A stretch of DNA of 64,000 bases from Kribbella amoyensis. GTDB taxonomy: Bacteria; Actinomycetota; Actinomycetes; Propionibacteriales; Kribbellaceae. Positions 1 through 8,028 of this stretch are shown one piece after another. Made by a program: the position numbers and the translations under genes. Location of the stretch: NCBI RefSeq assembly GCF_007828865.1, contig NZ_VIVK01000002.1, forward strand, positions 434,001 to 498,000, written 5' to 3'. The first letter of the stretch is position 1, and every line of letters starts with the position of its first letter. A model generated the notes under the pieces. That model made no database searches and was not told the origin of the DNA. It saw only the letters and a program-made list of their open reading frames with translations.

Positions 1-795
1 GTCGTTCTCCTCGGCCCAGGCGAGGAACTTCGCGCGATCCCGGGCGATCTCGTCCCACTGCTGGTAGAAGCTGTTGTCCCGCACGGAGTAGCCGGCCGCG
101 TACGACGGCCACGCGCCGCCTGGTACGACGCAGACGGCGGACAGGACCCAGCTCGGCAGGACCACGGCGCCGGTCCGCTCGGGGAACACGTCGACGACCT
201 CCTCCACCGTGACGATCGCCCGCTCGGCGGCGAGGACCGCCTCCCGCTGGACCCCGGTGATGCCCCAGAACATGACGTTCCCGTCGCGATCGGCCAGCTG
301 GGCGTGGATCACGGTGACATCCGGGTTCACGGCGCGAACCGCCGCCAGCTCCTCACCGGTGAACGGGCAGGTGACCCGGTCGACGATGTCCCGCTGATCT
401 TCGAGGTCGGTGCCGCGGTAGCCACGCAGTACCGCGAAAGGCAGTCGCGCGGCGCCCGCCACGTACGCGTTGGCCAGGCCTGCGTGGCTGTGCTCGTGGA
501 CGGCCAGCCGGTGCGGCCAATGGTGTTCGACAGCGTCCCGCAACCGGTGCAGCGACCCGACGCCCGGATTGCCGCCGTAGGAGAACACGAGCTCGTCCAC
601 GATGCCGAGGCCGATCAGCTGGTCGTACACGAGGTCGGGCGTCATCCGGACCAGCTTCAGGTGCCGGCGTCCCTGCCGGGCGAGTTCGTGCGCGGCAGCG
701 AACGGGATGAGGTGGGTGAAGCCTTCGAGCGCCACCAGGTCGCCGTCGTGGACATGGGTGGCGATCGCTTCGCCGAGAGGGACTGGACGTGGCAT
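1..795 (-). CDS. CoA-transferase subunit A (GctA/PcaI-like), 3' end outside window
   Basis: Reading the minus strand from an ATG at 795 gives an uninterrupted 265-codon frame to the window edge, so the C-terminus is missing. The protein resembles glutaconate CoA-transferase subunit A and 3-oxoacid CoA-transferase alpha subunits (family I CoA-transferase fold): EGFTHLIPFAAAHELARQG at 24-42, a Gly-rich GGNPGVGS at 74-81, then TVIHAQLADRDGNV at 161-174 and IVTVEEVVD at 194-202. In this family the catalytic Glu sits in subunit B, which should lie just outside the window. The enzyme would move CoA from a donor thioester to a dicarboxylic or oxo acid. The divergent PcaR-type regulator suggests an aromatic or beta-ketoadipate-like substrate; that is inference. 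Confidence 0.85.
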   Translation of the reverse strand, partial: MPRPVPLGEAIATHVHDGDLVALEGFTHLIPFAAAHELARQGRRHLKLVRMTPDLVYDQLIGLGIVDELVFSYGGNPGVGSLHRLRDAVEHHWPHRLAVHEHSHAGLANAYVAGAARLPFAVLRGYRGTDLEDQRDIVDRVTCPFTGEELAAVRAVNPDVTVIHAQLADRDGNVMFWGITGVQREAVLAAERAIVTVEEVVDVFPERTGAVVLPSWVLSAVCVVPGGAWPSYAAGYSVRDNSFYQQWDEIARDRAKFLAWAEEND

Positions 796-810
796 CAGCA
801 GCTCCGCTAG

Positions 811-829
811 TATTTCGCTGAGCGAAATA
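811..829. promoter_or_regulatory. Perfect palindromic operator between the CoA-transferase and IclR genes
   Basis: TATTTCGCTGAGCGAAATA has 9-bp arms around one central base. It lies in the 63-bp gap between two divergent starts. On the minus strand a TTGAAA (841-836) could be the -35 of the CoA-transferase promoter, which would place the palindrome over its spacer and -10. Most likely the binding site of the adjacent IclR protein (inference). Confidence 0.6.
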
Positions 830-858
830 ATCTTCTTTCAACGAAGTGATGGTAACTG

Positions 859-1641
859 ATGGCCGATGCCGCGTCCACGGGGACCTTCCTGCAGGGCTTG
901 GAGCGGGGGCTGGCGGTGATCCGCGCGTTCTCCGCGGACGCGCCGGCGCTGACCCTCAGCGAGGTGGCCCGCGAGGTCGGTATCACGCCGGCGACGGCCC
1001 GGCGAATCCTGCTGACGCTGGCGGAGCTCGGGTACGTCCGCAGCGACGGCCGCCGGTTCTCCCTGACACCTAGGGTCCTCGCGCTCGGCTGGGCCTATCT
1101 GTCGTCGCTGGACTTCGCCGAGCTCGCGGGCCCGTTCCTGGAGGAGCTCAGTGCTGAGACCCGCGAGTCCTGCTCGATCGCGACCCTCGACCTCCCCGAC
1201 ATCGTGTACGTCGCCCGGGTTCCCACCAGCCGCATCATGACCGTCGCCCTCGGCGTCGGCGCCCGCCTCCCCGCGTACGCGACCTCGATGGGGCGGGTCC
1301 TGCTCGCCGACCTGCCCGACGAGGACCTCGCGTCCTACCTCGCCGCCCTCACTCCCGAGCCGCTGACGCCGCACACCCTGACGACCACCTCAGCCCTGTA
1401 CGACGCCGTCCTCGCCGCTCGCGCCGACGGCTACGCCCTGGTCGACGAAGAACTCGAGCTCGGCCTCCGCTCCATCGCCGCCCCGATCCACAACCCGCGG
1501 GGCCAGGCCGTGGCCGCCCTCAACGTCTCGGCCCACGCCTCCCGCTCCACCCCGGACTCCCTCCGCGCCACAGTCCTCCCGCTCCTCCAGCAGGCTGCCG
1601 CTCAGATCAGCACCGCGCTCAGCCAGCGCGGCCGGCTCTGA
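859..1641 (+). CDS. IclR-family regulator, PcaR/PcaU/PobR subgroup
   Basis: 260 aa, the normal IclR length. The N-terminal winged helix (about 10-75) contains LTLSEVAREVGITPATARRIL, followed by an IclR effector domain with RIMTVALGVGARLPAYATSMGRVLLA and a C-terminal LRSIAAPIHNPRGQAVAALN segment. The ATSMGRVLLA plus LRSIAAPI pattern matches regulators of the beta-ketoadipate pathway and p-hydroxybenzoate catabolism. It is divergent from the CoA-transferase gene with a perfect palindrome between them, the usual arrangement of a local regulator and its target. Start ATG at 859; no strong ribosome binding site. The ligand is unknown. Confidence 0.85.
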   Translation: MADAASTGTFLQGLERGLAVIRAFSADAPALTLSEVAREVGITPATARRILLTLAELGYVRSDGRRFSLTPRVLALGWAYLSSLDFAELAGPFLEELSAETRESCSIATLDLPDIVYVARVPTSRIMTVALGVGARLPAYATSMGRVLLADLPDEDLASYLAALTPEPLTPHTLTTTSALYDAVLAARADGYALVDEELELGLRSIAAPIHNPRGQAVAALNVSAHASRSTPDSLRATVLPLLQQAAAQISTALSQRGRL

Positions 1642-1679
1642 CGACAGGAGCTTCGTGGGCTCGGTGTTGGGATCGACCG

Positions 1680-2312
1680 TCACAGCTCCTGTTGATAGCC
1701 CTCGGCCAGCAAGGTGTGGATCTCCGCCGAGGACAGGGAAGTATGTGGACGTTCGGCGTTGTCCAGCGCGAAGACGTTGGTACCGGGTGCCACGGCGGCC
1801 GCGGCGTCCAGGTCCGGGGACCACAGCTCCGAGCGGATGACGGCCTTCCCGCAGTGGAAGTACGCCTCCGCGACCTCGACGATCAAGGCCAGCTCGACCG
1901 GCCGCGGCCCCTCCTCGAATCGGCACAGCACCGCCGGGTCGTCGGTCACGTAGCCGTGACCGTTGACCCGCAAGGTTTCGGTGAGACCAGGGACGAAGAA
2001 CAGCAGTCCGATCCGGGGGTCCGCGGCGAGATTCCGGAACGAGTCGGCAAGGTTGTTGCCGGTCCGGTCCGGCAACGCGAGCATCGAGGACGACAGCACC
2101 CGGACGAAGCCCGGCTCGTCACCGCGCGGGCTGCAGTCGGCGCCTTCGGCCGACGTGGTGGCCAGGCACACGAACGGCGAGTGAGCGATGTAGCGGCGAG
2201 CCGCCAGCCCGAGGTCCGCCCGCTTCTTCGTCCGGGCGGCCTGCTCCGGTTCGCCGATCACCGCGGCGAGCTCGGTCAGGCCGAGCCGTCGGTAGCGCGG
2301 TCGCTCAGACAT
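1680..2312 (-). CDS. PPOX-fold FMN-binding protein (pyridoxamine 5'-phosphate oxidase family)
   Basis: 210 aa split-barrel flavoprotein related to the MSMEG_1061-type branch of the PPOX family: FVCLATTSAEGADCSPRGD near 39-57, then LALPDRTGNN, LLFFVPGLTETLRVNG and a C-terminal AYFHCGKAVIRSELW. Members bind FMN (or F420 in sister groups) and often act as small oxidoreductases of unknown substrate. The ATG overlaps the stop of the upstream reductase by 8 bp (ATGTCTGA), so it is translationally coupled and is the last gene of the transporter/reductase operon. A longer frame upstream is only the overlapping gene. It may work with the neighbouring flavin enzymes. Confidence 0.8.
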   Translation of the reverse strand: MSERPRYRRLGLTELAAVIGEPEQAARTKKRADLGLAARRYIAHSPFVCLATTSAEGADCSPRGDEPGFVRVLSSSMLALPDRTGNNLADSFRNLAADPRIGLLFFVPGLTETLRVNGHGYVTDDPAVLCRFEEGPRPVELALIVEVAEAYFHCGKAVIRSELWSPDLDAAAAVAPGTNVFALDNAERPHTSLSSAEIHTLLAEGYQQEL

Positions 2313-3264
2313 CGACCACCAGCGTTTCTCCCTGGGCGCGGCTGACGCAAGGAAGCATGATCCGGCCGGTCGCCCGCTGTGCACCGGTCAGGACGTCGTC
2401 GCGGTGCTCGACCTCGCCGGCCAGCACGGCGATCTCGCACGCGCCGCACAGACCGGTACGACAACCCGAGGGAATCCTGACACCGTGGCTCTCGAGCACC
2501 TGGAGCGGGCTTCGCTCGGCCGGGACCGAGATCGTCAGCCCGCTGCGCCGCGTCGTCAGCGTGAACGGCCGGGGAGCCGGGAGTTCTTTGGTTCGCGGGC
2601 GGAATCGCTCGGCGTGCAAGGTCAGGTCCGGACGAGCCGATACCAGCTGCTCACTCGCGTCCAGGAGGCGCTCCGGTCCGCACACGTACACCCCGGATCC
2701 GGGTGGGCAGGCAGCGACGAGGGCAGGGAGATCGGGCCGGCTCCCGGTCGAGGTCTCGTACACGGTCGCCCGGCCGGGCTTGGCGGCGATCAGGTCGGCG
2801 AACGCCATCCGCGAGCGGGTCCGGCCGGCATAGTGCAACTGCCAGGGGATGCCGGCGGCCTCGGCCTGGCCGAGGATCGGCAGGAAGGGCGTGATGCCGA
2901 TCCCGCCGGCCAGGAAGAGCCACGATCGCTCGGACGGATCGAGAGCGAAGTGGTTCCGGGGTACGCCGACACGCAGCCGCTGGCCCGGCCGGAGGAACAG
3001 GTGCACGTACTCCGAGCCGCCGCGGGTGTCCACGACACGATCCACCGCGACGCGATAGGTCCGGTCGTCGGCCGGATCCCCGCACAACGAGTACTGACGC
3101 CTTGCACCGTTGGGCAGGATCAGGTCGACGTGGGCCCCGGGCGACCAGGACGGCAGGACAGCGGCGTCCGTGCCGCGCAGGGTGACGGCGACCACTCCTT
3201 CGGCTTCCCAGGTCAGCGCGGAGACCACGACCGGGGACTCGGCCGGGCCGGACAGCTCACCCAC
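2305..3264 (-). CDS. VanB-type flavodoxin-reductase/ferredoxin oxidoreductase
   Basis: 319 aa from the GTG at 3264, preferred over a GTG at 3297 because it has a GGAG box 7 nt upstream and makes an 8-bp overlap with the upstream stop. Domain order is FAD/FMN barrel (RQYSLCGDPADDRTYRVAV), NAD(P)-binding domain (FLAGGIGITPFLPI; YVCGPERLLD) and a C-terminal plant-type 2Fe-2S ferredoxin with Cys268, Cys273, Cys276 and Cys306. This is the layout of phthalate dioxygenase reductase and vanillate demethylase reductase (VanB). It should pass electrons from NAD(P)H to a partner oxygenase or flavoenzyme; no Rieske oxygenase is in the window, so the partner is unknown. Confidence 0.88.
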   Translation of the reverse strand: MGELSGPAESPVVVSALTWEAEGVVAVTLRGTDAAVLPSWSPGAHVDLILPNGARRQYSLCGDPADDRTYRVAVDRVVDTRGGSEYVHLFLRPGQRLRVGVPRNHFALDPSERSWLFLAGGIGITPFLPILGQAEAAGIPWQLHYAGRTRSRMAFADLIAAKPGRATVYETSTGSRPDLPALVAACPPGSGVYVCGPERLLDASEQLVSARPDLTLHAERFRPRTKELPAPRPFTLTTRRSGLTISVPAERSPLQVLESHGVRIPSGCRTGLCGACEIAVLAGEVEHRDDVLTGAQRATGRIMLPCVSRAQGETLVVDV

Positions 3265-4486
3265 CGCCGTCTCCAGTCGCCGGAAGCTGCTGGGCACGGT
3301 AGACCGGGTAGTCGGTGTATCCCCGCCGATCTCCTCCGTACCACGTGTCCCGGTCGCTCTCGACCAGCGGCCATCCGTGCCGGAGGCGGTCGACGAGGTC
3401 GGGATTGCCGATGAACGGCCGCCCGAACGCCACGGCGTCCACCCATCCGGAGGCCAACGCGTCCTGGGCCCTGGTGAGGTCGTAGTCGCTGGCGGCGACG
3501 ATGCTCCCGCCGAAGCTGTCCCTCAGCGCCTCGCGGAAGGCGTCGTCGACCACGCCCGCGGCCCGCCCGTCGGCCAGGTAGTTGGCGTTGTTCGACTCGA
3601 CGAGATGCAGGTAGGCGATGCCGGCCCGATCGGCGGCCTGGGCGACGAGCAGGGTGGTCGCACAGATCTCGGGGTCGTCGGTGTCGCCGTAGTCGACGTC
3701 GGGGGAGACCCGCAGACCGACCCGGGAGGGGCCGATCTCAGCGGCCACCGCGGCCACGACCTCGCCGGCGAACCTGGCCCGCGCGGCGGGCGAGCCGCCG
3801 TAGGTGTCGGTGCGCCGGTTCGTGGTGGATCGCATGAACTGGTCCAGCAGATAGCCGTTGGCACCGTGCACCTCGACACCGTCCAGGCCGGCCTGGACGG
3901 CCCGGCGGGCGGCCGAGGCGTAGTCGCCGAGCACCTGGTCGATGTCACGGGCGCCCAGCTCCCGGGGGACCGCCGCTGGCAACAAGCTGGGCAGACCGGT
4001 GGCCGGATCGAGGTACCACAACCGGGCGGTCGGCGACCCGACCGGCGACGGACCGACCGGCTGCTCGCCGGCGATCAGTTCGTGGGAGATGCGGCCGACA
4101 TGCCAGAGCTGGAGGAAGATCCTGGCCCCGGGCCGCCGGTGCACCGCGTCGGCGATTCCCCGCCAGGCCGCCAGCTGGGCGTCGTCGTAGATGCCCGGGG
4201 TCAGCGAGTACCCCTTGCCCTGGCGGCTGATGACGGTGCCTTCGCTGACGATCAGGCCGGCGCCGGCCCGCTGCGCGTAGTACTCCGCGGCGGCCTCGGA
4301 GGGCAGGTCGCCCGGCTCGGTCGCGCGCGAGCGGGTCATCGGCGCCATCACGATCCGGTTCGCCAGCGTGACCCCGCCGCGCAGCGTCAGTTCGCCGAAC
4401 AGCGAACGCTCGATCCGAGTGGTCCCCGGCCCGGCGGGACGGCCGGCGGCCGGATCAAGGTTTGGCGGGGACGACGGGGACGGCAT
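3257..4486 (-). CDS. Old Yellow Enzyme family NADH:flavin oxidoreductase (NemA-like)
   Basis: 409 aa FMN-dependent TIM barrel. Landmarks are LANRIVMAPMTRSRA (41-55), LQLWHVGRISH (126-136), the substrate-binding VHGANGYLLDQFMR with the His207/Asn210 pair, NRRTDTYGGS (223-232) and a C-terminal FGRPFIGNPDL. The enzyme would reduce activated C=C bonds of enones, maleimides or nitro compounds with NAD(P)H. The ATG at 4486 is 6 nt after AGGAGG and overlaps livM by 32 bp, so it belongs to the importer operon. A dedicated ene-reductase in an import operon suggests that the imported compound is unsaturated (inference). Confidence 0.9.
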   Translation of the reverse strand: MPSPSSPPNLDPAAGRPAGPGTTRIERSLFGELTLRGGVTLANRIVMAPMTRSRATEPGDLPSEAAAEYYAQRAGAGLIVSEGTVISRQGKGYSLTPGIYDDAQLAAWRGIADAVHRRPGARIFLQLWHVGRISHELIAGEQPVGPSPVGSPTARLWYLDPATGLPSLLPAAVPRELGARDIDQVLGDYASAARRAVQAGLDGVEVHGANGYLLDQFMRSTTNRRTDTYGGSPAARARFAGEVVAAVAAEIGPSRVGLRVSPDVDYGDTDDPEICATTLLVAQAADRAGIAYLHLVESNNANYLADGRAAGVVDDAFREALRDSFGGSIVAASDYDLTRAQDALASGWVDAVAFGRPFIGNPDLVDRLRHGWPLVESDRDTWYGGDRRGYTDYPVYRAQQLPATGDGGG

Positions 4487-5588
4487 CGGACTCCTCCTCG
4501 GTCTGACCGGGCCGCGCGGCGGCGATGTCGGGGCCGCGGCCGACCGGGCCGGCCAGGATCAGCTCGCGATGACCGAGGAATCCCTCCGGCCGCCACTTCA
4601 AGGTCACGATCAGGGCGGCGCCGAGCACCGCGGCGGCCACCCCGGCCGGCAGGTCGATGGTCAGGCCGGCCACGCTCACCCCGCCTTCCAGCCGCCGCAT
4701 CACCTCGTTCAGGACGGTGATGACGGCGGCACCGACCAGCGCTCCGGTGACGCTGTTGACCCCGCCGACGATCGCCATCGCGACGATCAGGACCATCTGG
4801 CCGAGATAGAACGAGCCGGGTGAGAACGCGGTCAGCAGCTGCGCGTACAGGGCGCCGGCGATGCCGGTGACGAACGCCGAGATGACGAACGCGACGGTGC
4901 GGGACCGAACGATCGAGACACCGGCCGCGGCGGCCGCGGCAGGCTGGTCGCGGACCGCCCGCGCGTTGCGTCCCTCGCGCGACCACTTGTACGCCGCGCT
5001 GAGCAGCACCGTCGCGCACAACGAGAGGAAGACCATCGCGAACGTGGTGTTCTCCGGCACCCCGAAGAACGACTGCGGGCCGCGGGTGATCGGGGTCGCC
5101 TGGGACAGGACGTTGTTGATCACGACCAGGAGCCCCAGGGTCGCGATGGACGCCGCCGCGCCGGACAACCGCATCAGCGCCGGCCCGGTGACCAGGGCAG
5201 CGACCGCGGCCACCAGACCGCCGATCAGCAACGGCAGTACGCCGCCGGCGTCCCAGGACGCGAGGAAGGCCGGCATGTCGGGGAAGTACAGCTCCTTGTC
5301 CGCGACGGGCACCGCCGCGATTCCCCCGGCGTACGCGCCCAGGCCCATGAAGCCGACGTGGCCGAACGAGACGATGCCGGTGTTGCCGGCGAAGGTCTGG
5401 TAGCCGACCACCAGCACGGCGTTGATACCGAAGACCAGCACCACCTGCGCCATCCCGGGCAGTCCCGAGACGGCGGCGGAGATCACCAGCACGATCAGGC
5501 TCGCCAGCACGGCGCCGCCCAGTGCGCGGGCGAGTCCCGAGCGGCCGGCCGGGTGGTTGGTGCGCAGCGAGAGCCAGGTGTTGGTCAT
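4455..5588 (-). CDS. livM: Branched-chain amino acid-type ABC transporter permease LivM
   Basis: 377 aa integral membrane protein with about 8-10 hydrophobic segments. It has the LivM signatures VLVVGYQTFAGNTGIVSFGHVGFMGLGAYAGG, VINNVLSQATPITRGPQ, SREGRNARAVRDQPAAAAAAG and SPGSFYLGQMVLIVAMAIVGG. It pairs with LivH to form the channel of a HAAT-family importer, whose substrates include branched-chain amino acids, amides, urea and aromatic acids. The ATG at 5588 overlaps the livH stop as ATGA. The C-terminal tail after the last membrane segment is long and polar. Substrate cannot be read from the permease. Confidence 0.93.
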   Translation of the reverse strand: MTNTWLSLRTNHPAGRSGLARALGGAVLASLIVLVISAAVSGLPGMAQVVLVFGINAVLVVGYQTFAGNTGIVSFGHVGFMGLGAYAGGIAAVPVADKELYFPDMPAFLASWDAGGVLPLLIGGLVAAVAALVTGPALMRLSGAAASIATLGLLVVINNVLSQATPITRGPQSFFGVPENTTFAMVFLSLCATVLLSAAYKWSREGRNARAVRDQPAAAAAAGVSIVRSRTVAFVISAFVTGIAGALYAQLLTAFSPGSFYLGQMVLIVAMAIVGGVNSVTGALVGAAVITVLNEVMRRLEGGVSVAGLTIDLPAGVAAAVLGAALIVTLKWRPEGFLGHRELILAGPVGRGPDIAAARPGQTEEESDAVPVVPAKP

Positions 5589-6469
5589 ACCTCGACCGCC
5601 TTTCCACCGGCGACGCCCTGCGGCCTTGCCAGCAGCATCGCGATCACCAGCGCGAAGACGAGCGCCGAGGTGTACCGGATCGCGGAACCCGGTAGTACCG
5701 CGCTCATGGTCACCTCGATCGCGCCGAGCAGCAGCCCGCCGTAGATCGCGCCGGCCGGACGGCCCAGGCCACCGAGGACCAGGGCGATGAAGGCCTTCAG
5801 GGTCGGTTCCAGATCCGACCGCGGCGTGACGGCGCCGACCTTGGCGAACCACAGCACGCCGACGATTCCGGCGATCACGCCACTGATCGCGAACGCGATC
5901 ATCAGCACCCGGTTCGGCCGGATCCCCATCAGCCGGGCCACGTCCGGCAGCTCGGCCGCGGCGCGCAGCTGGGCGCCGTAAGGGGTGCGGTTGAGCAGTA
6001 GGTAGAAGGCGAGCACGGTCAGCGCCGCGGCGCCGATGGTGAGCAGTTGCAGGACCGGCATCCGCAGGTCGCCGGCCTGCAGCACCTTGTTGAACCCCTC
6101 TGGCACCTGCAGGACTCTGGGCGCCTCGCCGAAGATCACGACCGCGACGTACTGGGTGACCAGCAGGACGCCGAACGAGGTGATCAGCAACGTCGTCTGC
6201 GGCGCGCCGATGAAGGGCCGGAACGCGACGAAGCCCATCAGCAGCGACAGCGCTGTCGCGAGCAGAATGGTCAGCGGAACGACCAGCCAGAACGACAAGC
6301 CGGCCCCGCCGAGCAGGACGACGCCGTAGGCGGTCCACACCAGCAGCAGGCCGTAGGCGAAGTTGATCAGGTTCATCACGCTGAACACGAGCGTCAGCCC
6401 GAGCGCCAGCAGGGCGTACATCGAACCGACGCTGAGGGCGTCCAGAACGCTTTGCAGCACACCGGTCAT
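5585..6469 (-). CDS. livH: Branched-chain amino acid-type ABC transporter permease LivH
   Basis: 294 aa membrane permease, typical LivH length. It opens with LSVGSMYALLALGLTLVFSVMNLINFAYG, contains RTPYGAQLRAAAELPDVARLMGI (the coupling loop toward the ATPases) and the late LKAFIALVLGGLGRPAGAIYGGLLLGA segment. It forms the membrane pore with LivM. It is bounded by ATGA overlaps with livF upstream and livM downstream, so the importer genes are translationally coupled. Confidence 0.93.
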   Translation of the reverse strand: MTGVLQSVLDALSVGSMYALLALGLTLVFSVMNLINFAYGLLLVWTAYGVVLLGGAGLSFWLVVPLTILLATALSLLMGFVAFRPFIGAPQTTLLITSFGVLLVTQYVAVVIFGEAPRVLQVPEGFNKVLQAGDLRMPVLQLLTIGAAALTVLAFYLLLNRTPYGAQLRAAAELPDVARLMGIRPNRVLMIAFAISGVIAGIVGVLWFAKVGAVTPRSDLEPTLKAFIALVLGGLGRPAGAIYGGLLLGAIEVTMSAVLPGSAIRYTSALVFALVIAMLLARPQGVAGGKAVEV

Positions 6470-7221
6470 GAGCGCACCTCCGTCTCCACGCCGAAGTAGG
6501 CGCTCATGATCGCCTCGTCGTCCCCGGCTTCGGCCGCGGGACAGTCGAGAACCTTGCGGCCGAGCTTGACCACACAGGCCCGGTCGGCGAAGCCGAGAGC
6601 TCGGCGGGACGACTCCTCGACCACGACGACGCCGCGCTCGGCGGTGCTCAGCCGGCCGAGTGCCTCGTACAGCTCACCGGCCACCTTCGGCGCCAGGCCG
6701 AGACAGGGCTCGTCGAGCAGGAGCAGCGCCGGGCGGGCCATCAGCGCGCGCCCGATCGCGAGCATCTGCTGCTGACCACCGGACAAGTGGCAGCCTTTGT
6801 CATCGCGGCGCTTGCCCAACACGGGAAACGTCTCGTAGACCTGCTCCAGGCCTTCGGCCACCAGGGCCCGCGACGCGCGCCGGCCCTCTTTGCGCCGCAC
6901 GGCGAGCGCGCCCATCAGCAGGTTCTCCTCGATGCTCAGGGTGCCGAAGATGCCACGGCCCTCGGGTGCGAGCGCCACGCCGAGCAGCGGACGTTCCTCG
7001 GCCGCGACCTCGGTGATGTCGCTGCCGCGGAGGAGCACCCGGCCCGACCAGGGGCGCAGCAGCCCGACCATGACCTTCATCAGCGTGGTCTTGCCCGCGC
7101 CGTTCGCGCCGAGCAGGGCCAGCGATTCGCCTTCGGCGAGCGACAGCCGGAAGTCGCGGATGACCGGAGTGGTCCGGTAGCCGGCGGTGATGCCGTCCAG
7201 GCTGAGCAGCGGGGCGGTCAT
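6466..7221 (-). CDS. livF: ABC transporter ATP-binding protein LivF
   Basis: 251 aa ATPase with Walker A GANGAGKT (38-45), the LivF-typical GVALAPEGRGIFGTLSIEENL after the Q-loop, signature LSGGQ (146-150) and Walker B LLLLDEP (166-172). This is one of the two cytoplasmic ATPases of the importer. ATGA overlaps with livG upstream and livH downstream. The signature loop reads GCHLSGGQQQML, as in other LivF proteins. Confidence 0.93.
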   Translation of the reverse strand: MTAPLLSLDGITAGYRTTPVIRDFRLSLAEGESLALLGANGAGKTTLMKVMVGLLRPWSGRVLLRGSDITEVAAEERPLLGVALAPEGRGIFGTLSIEENLLMGALAVRRKEGRRASRALVAEGLEQVYETFPVLGKRRDDKGCHLSGGQQQMLAIGRALMARPALLLLDEPCLGLAPKVAGELYEALGRLSTAERGVVVVEESSRRALGFADRACVVKLGRKVLDCPAAEAGDDEAIMSAYFGVETEVRS

Positions 7222-7997
7222 GATTCCCCCAGGTAGGCGTCCACGACGGCCTGCTCGGTGAACGCGGCCCGCGGGTCGCCTTCGAAGAGGGTGCGCCCCT
7301 CGTCGAGTACCTGGACACGGTCGCTGACCCCGGTGACCAGGTCCATGTCGTGGTCGATGATCACGATCGCGCAGCCCACCTCGGCGCGGACGGTCAGGAC
7401 CAGCTCACGCAGTTCGGCGGTCTCCTCGTCGTTGAGGCCGGCGGCCGGTTCGTCCAGCAGCAGCACCTCCGGCGCACCGGCCAGCGCCCGGGCCAGTTCG
7501 ACCCGGCGCTGGTAGCCGTACGGAAGGGACCGCACGACCGCGTCGGCCACTGGGCCGAGGCGCAGCAGGTCCAGCCAGTCCGGGACCGGCCGGGCCCCGC
7601 GGCCGCCGACGGCGTTGGCGCCGACCTGGACGTTCTCCCACACCGTCAGTTCCCCGAACAGCTTCAGGTTCTGGAACGTCCGGCAGATGCCTTGGCGGGC
7701 CCGGGCCCGGCTCGGCCGGCCGGAGATCTCCTCGCCCTGCAGCAACACCTGGCCCTCGTCGAGCCGGTGGACCCCGGAGATGCAGTTCATCAAGGTCGTC
7801 TTGCCCGACCCGTTGGGTCCGACCAGGCCCAGGATCTCCCGTCGCCCGGCCCGCAGGTCGACCCCGGCGAGGGCCGTCACGCCGGCGAACCGCTTGACGA
7901 GGCCCCGCACCTCCAGCGGCGGGGAGCCCTCTGGAAGTGCGGGGCCGGTCTGGCCGGCTTTGCTCGCGATCGTCGCCTCGGACGCTGCTGGTGACAT
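7218..7997 (-). CDS. livG: ABC transporter ATP-binding protein LivG
   Basis: 259 aa from the ATG at 7997, chosen because AGAAGGG lies 6 nt upstream; in-frame starts at 8018 and 8036 would add up to 13 residues and touch the binding-protein stop. It has Walker A GPNGSGKTT near 60-68, the LivG-type ICRTFQNLKLFGELTVWENVQVGA, LPYGYQRRVELARAL as a divergent signature, LLLDEPAAGLNDEE as Walker B and a C-terminal GDPRAAFTEQAVVDAYLGE. The extended, polar N-terminus before LEVRGLVKRF is a small oddity. Confidence 0.92.
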   Translation of the reverse strand: MSPAASEATIASKAGQTGPALPEGSPPLEVRGLVKRFAGVTALAGVDLRAGRREILGLVGPNGSGKTTLMNCISGVHRLDEGQVLLQGEEISGRPSRARARQGICRTFQNLKLFGELTVWENVQVGANAVGGRGARPVPDWLDLLRLGPVADAVVRSLPYGYQRRVELARALAGAPEVLLLDEPAAGLNDEETAELRELVLTVRAEVGCAIVIIDHDMDLVTGVSDRVQVLDEGRTLFEGDPRAAFTEQAVVDAYLGES

Positions 7998-8028
7998 GCG
8001 CTGCCCTTCTCGGGTCATCGGTCGCCGG

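Noticed and set aside
1644..1692. Inverted repeat ACAGGAGCT / AGCTCCTGT spanning the convergent ends of the IclR and PPOX genes
   Set aside because: The 31-base spacer has no helix and no T-run, so a bidirectional terminator could not be supported.
4455..6338. A 627-residue frame through livM and livH
   Set aside because: The N-terminal half is livH read out of frame; the livM start at 5588 overlaps the livH stop as ATGA.
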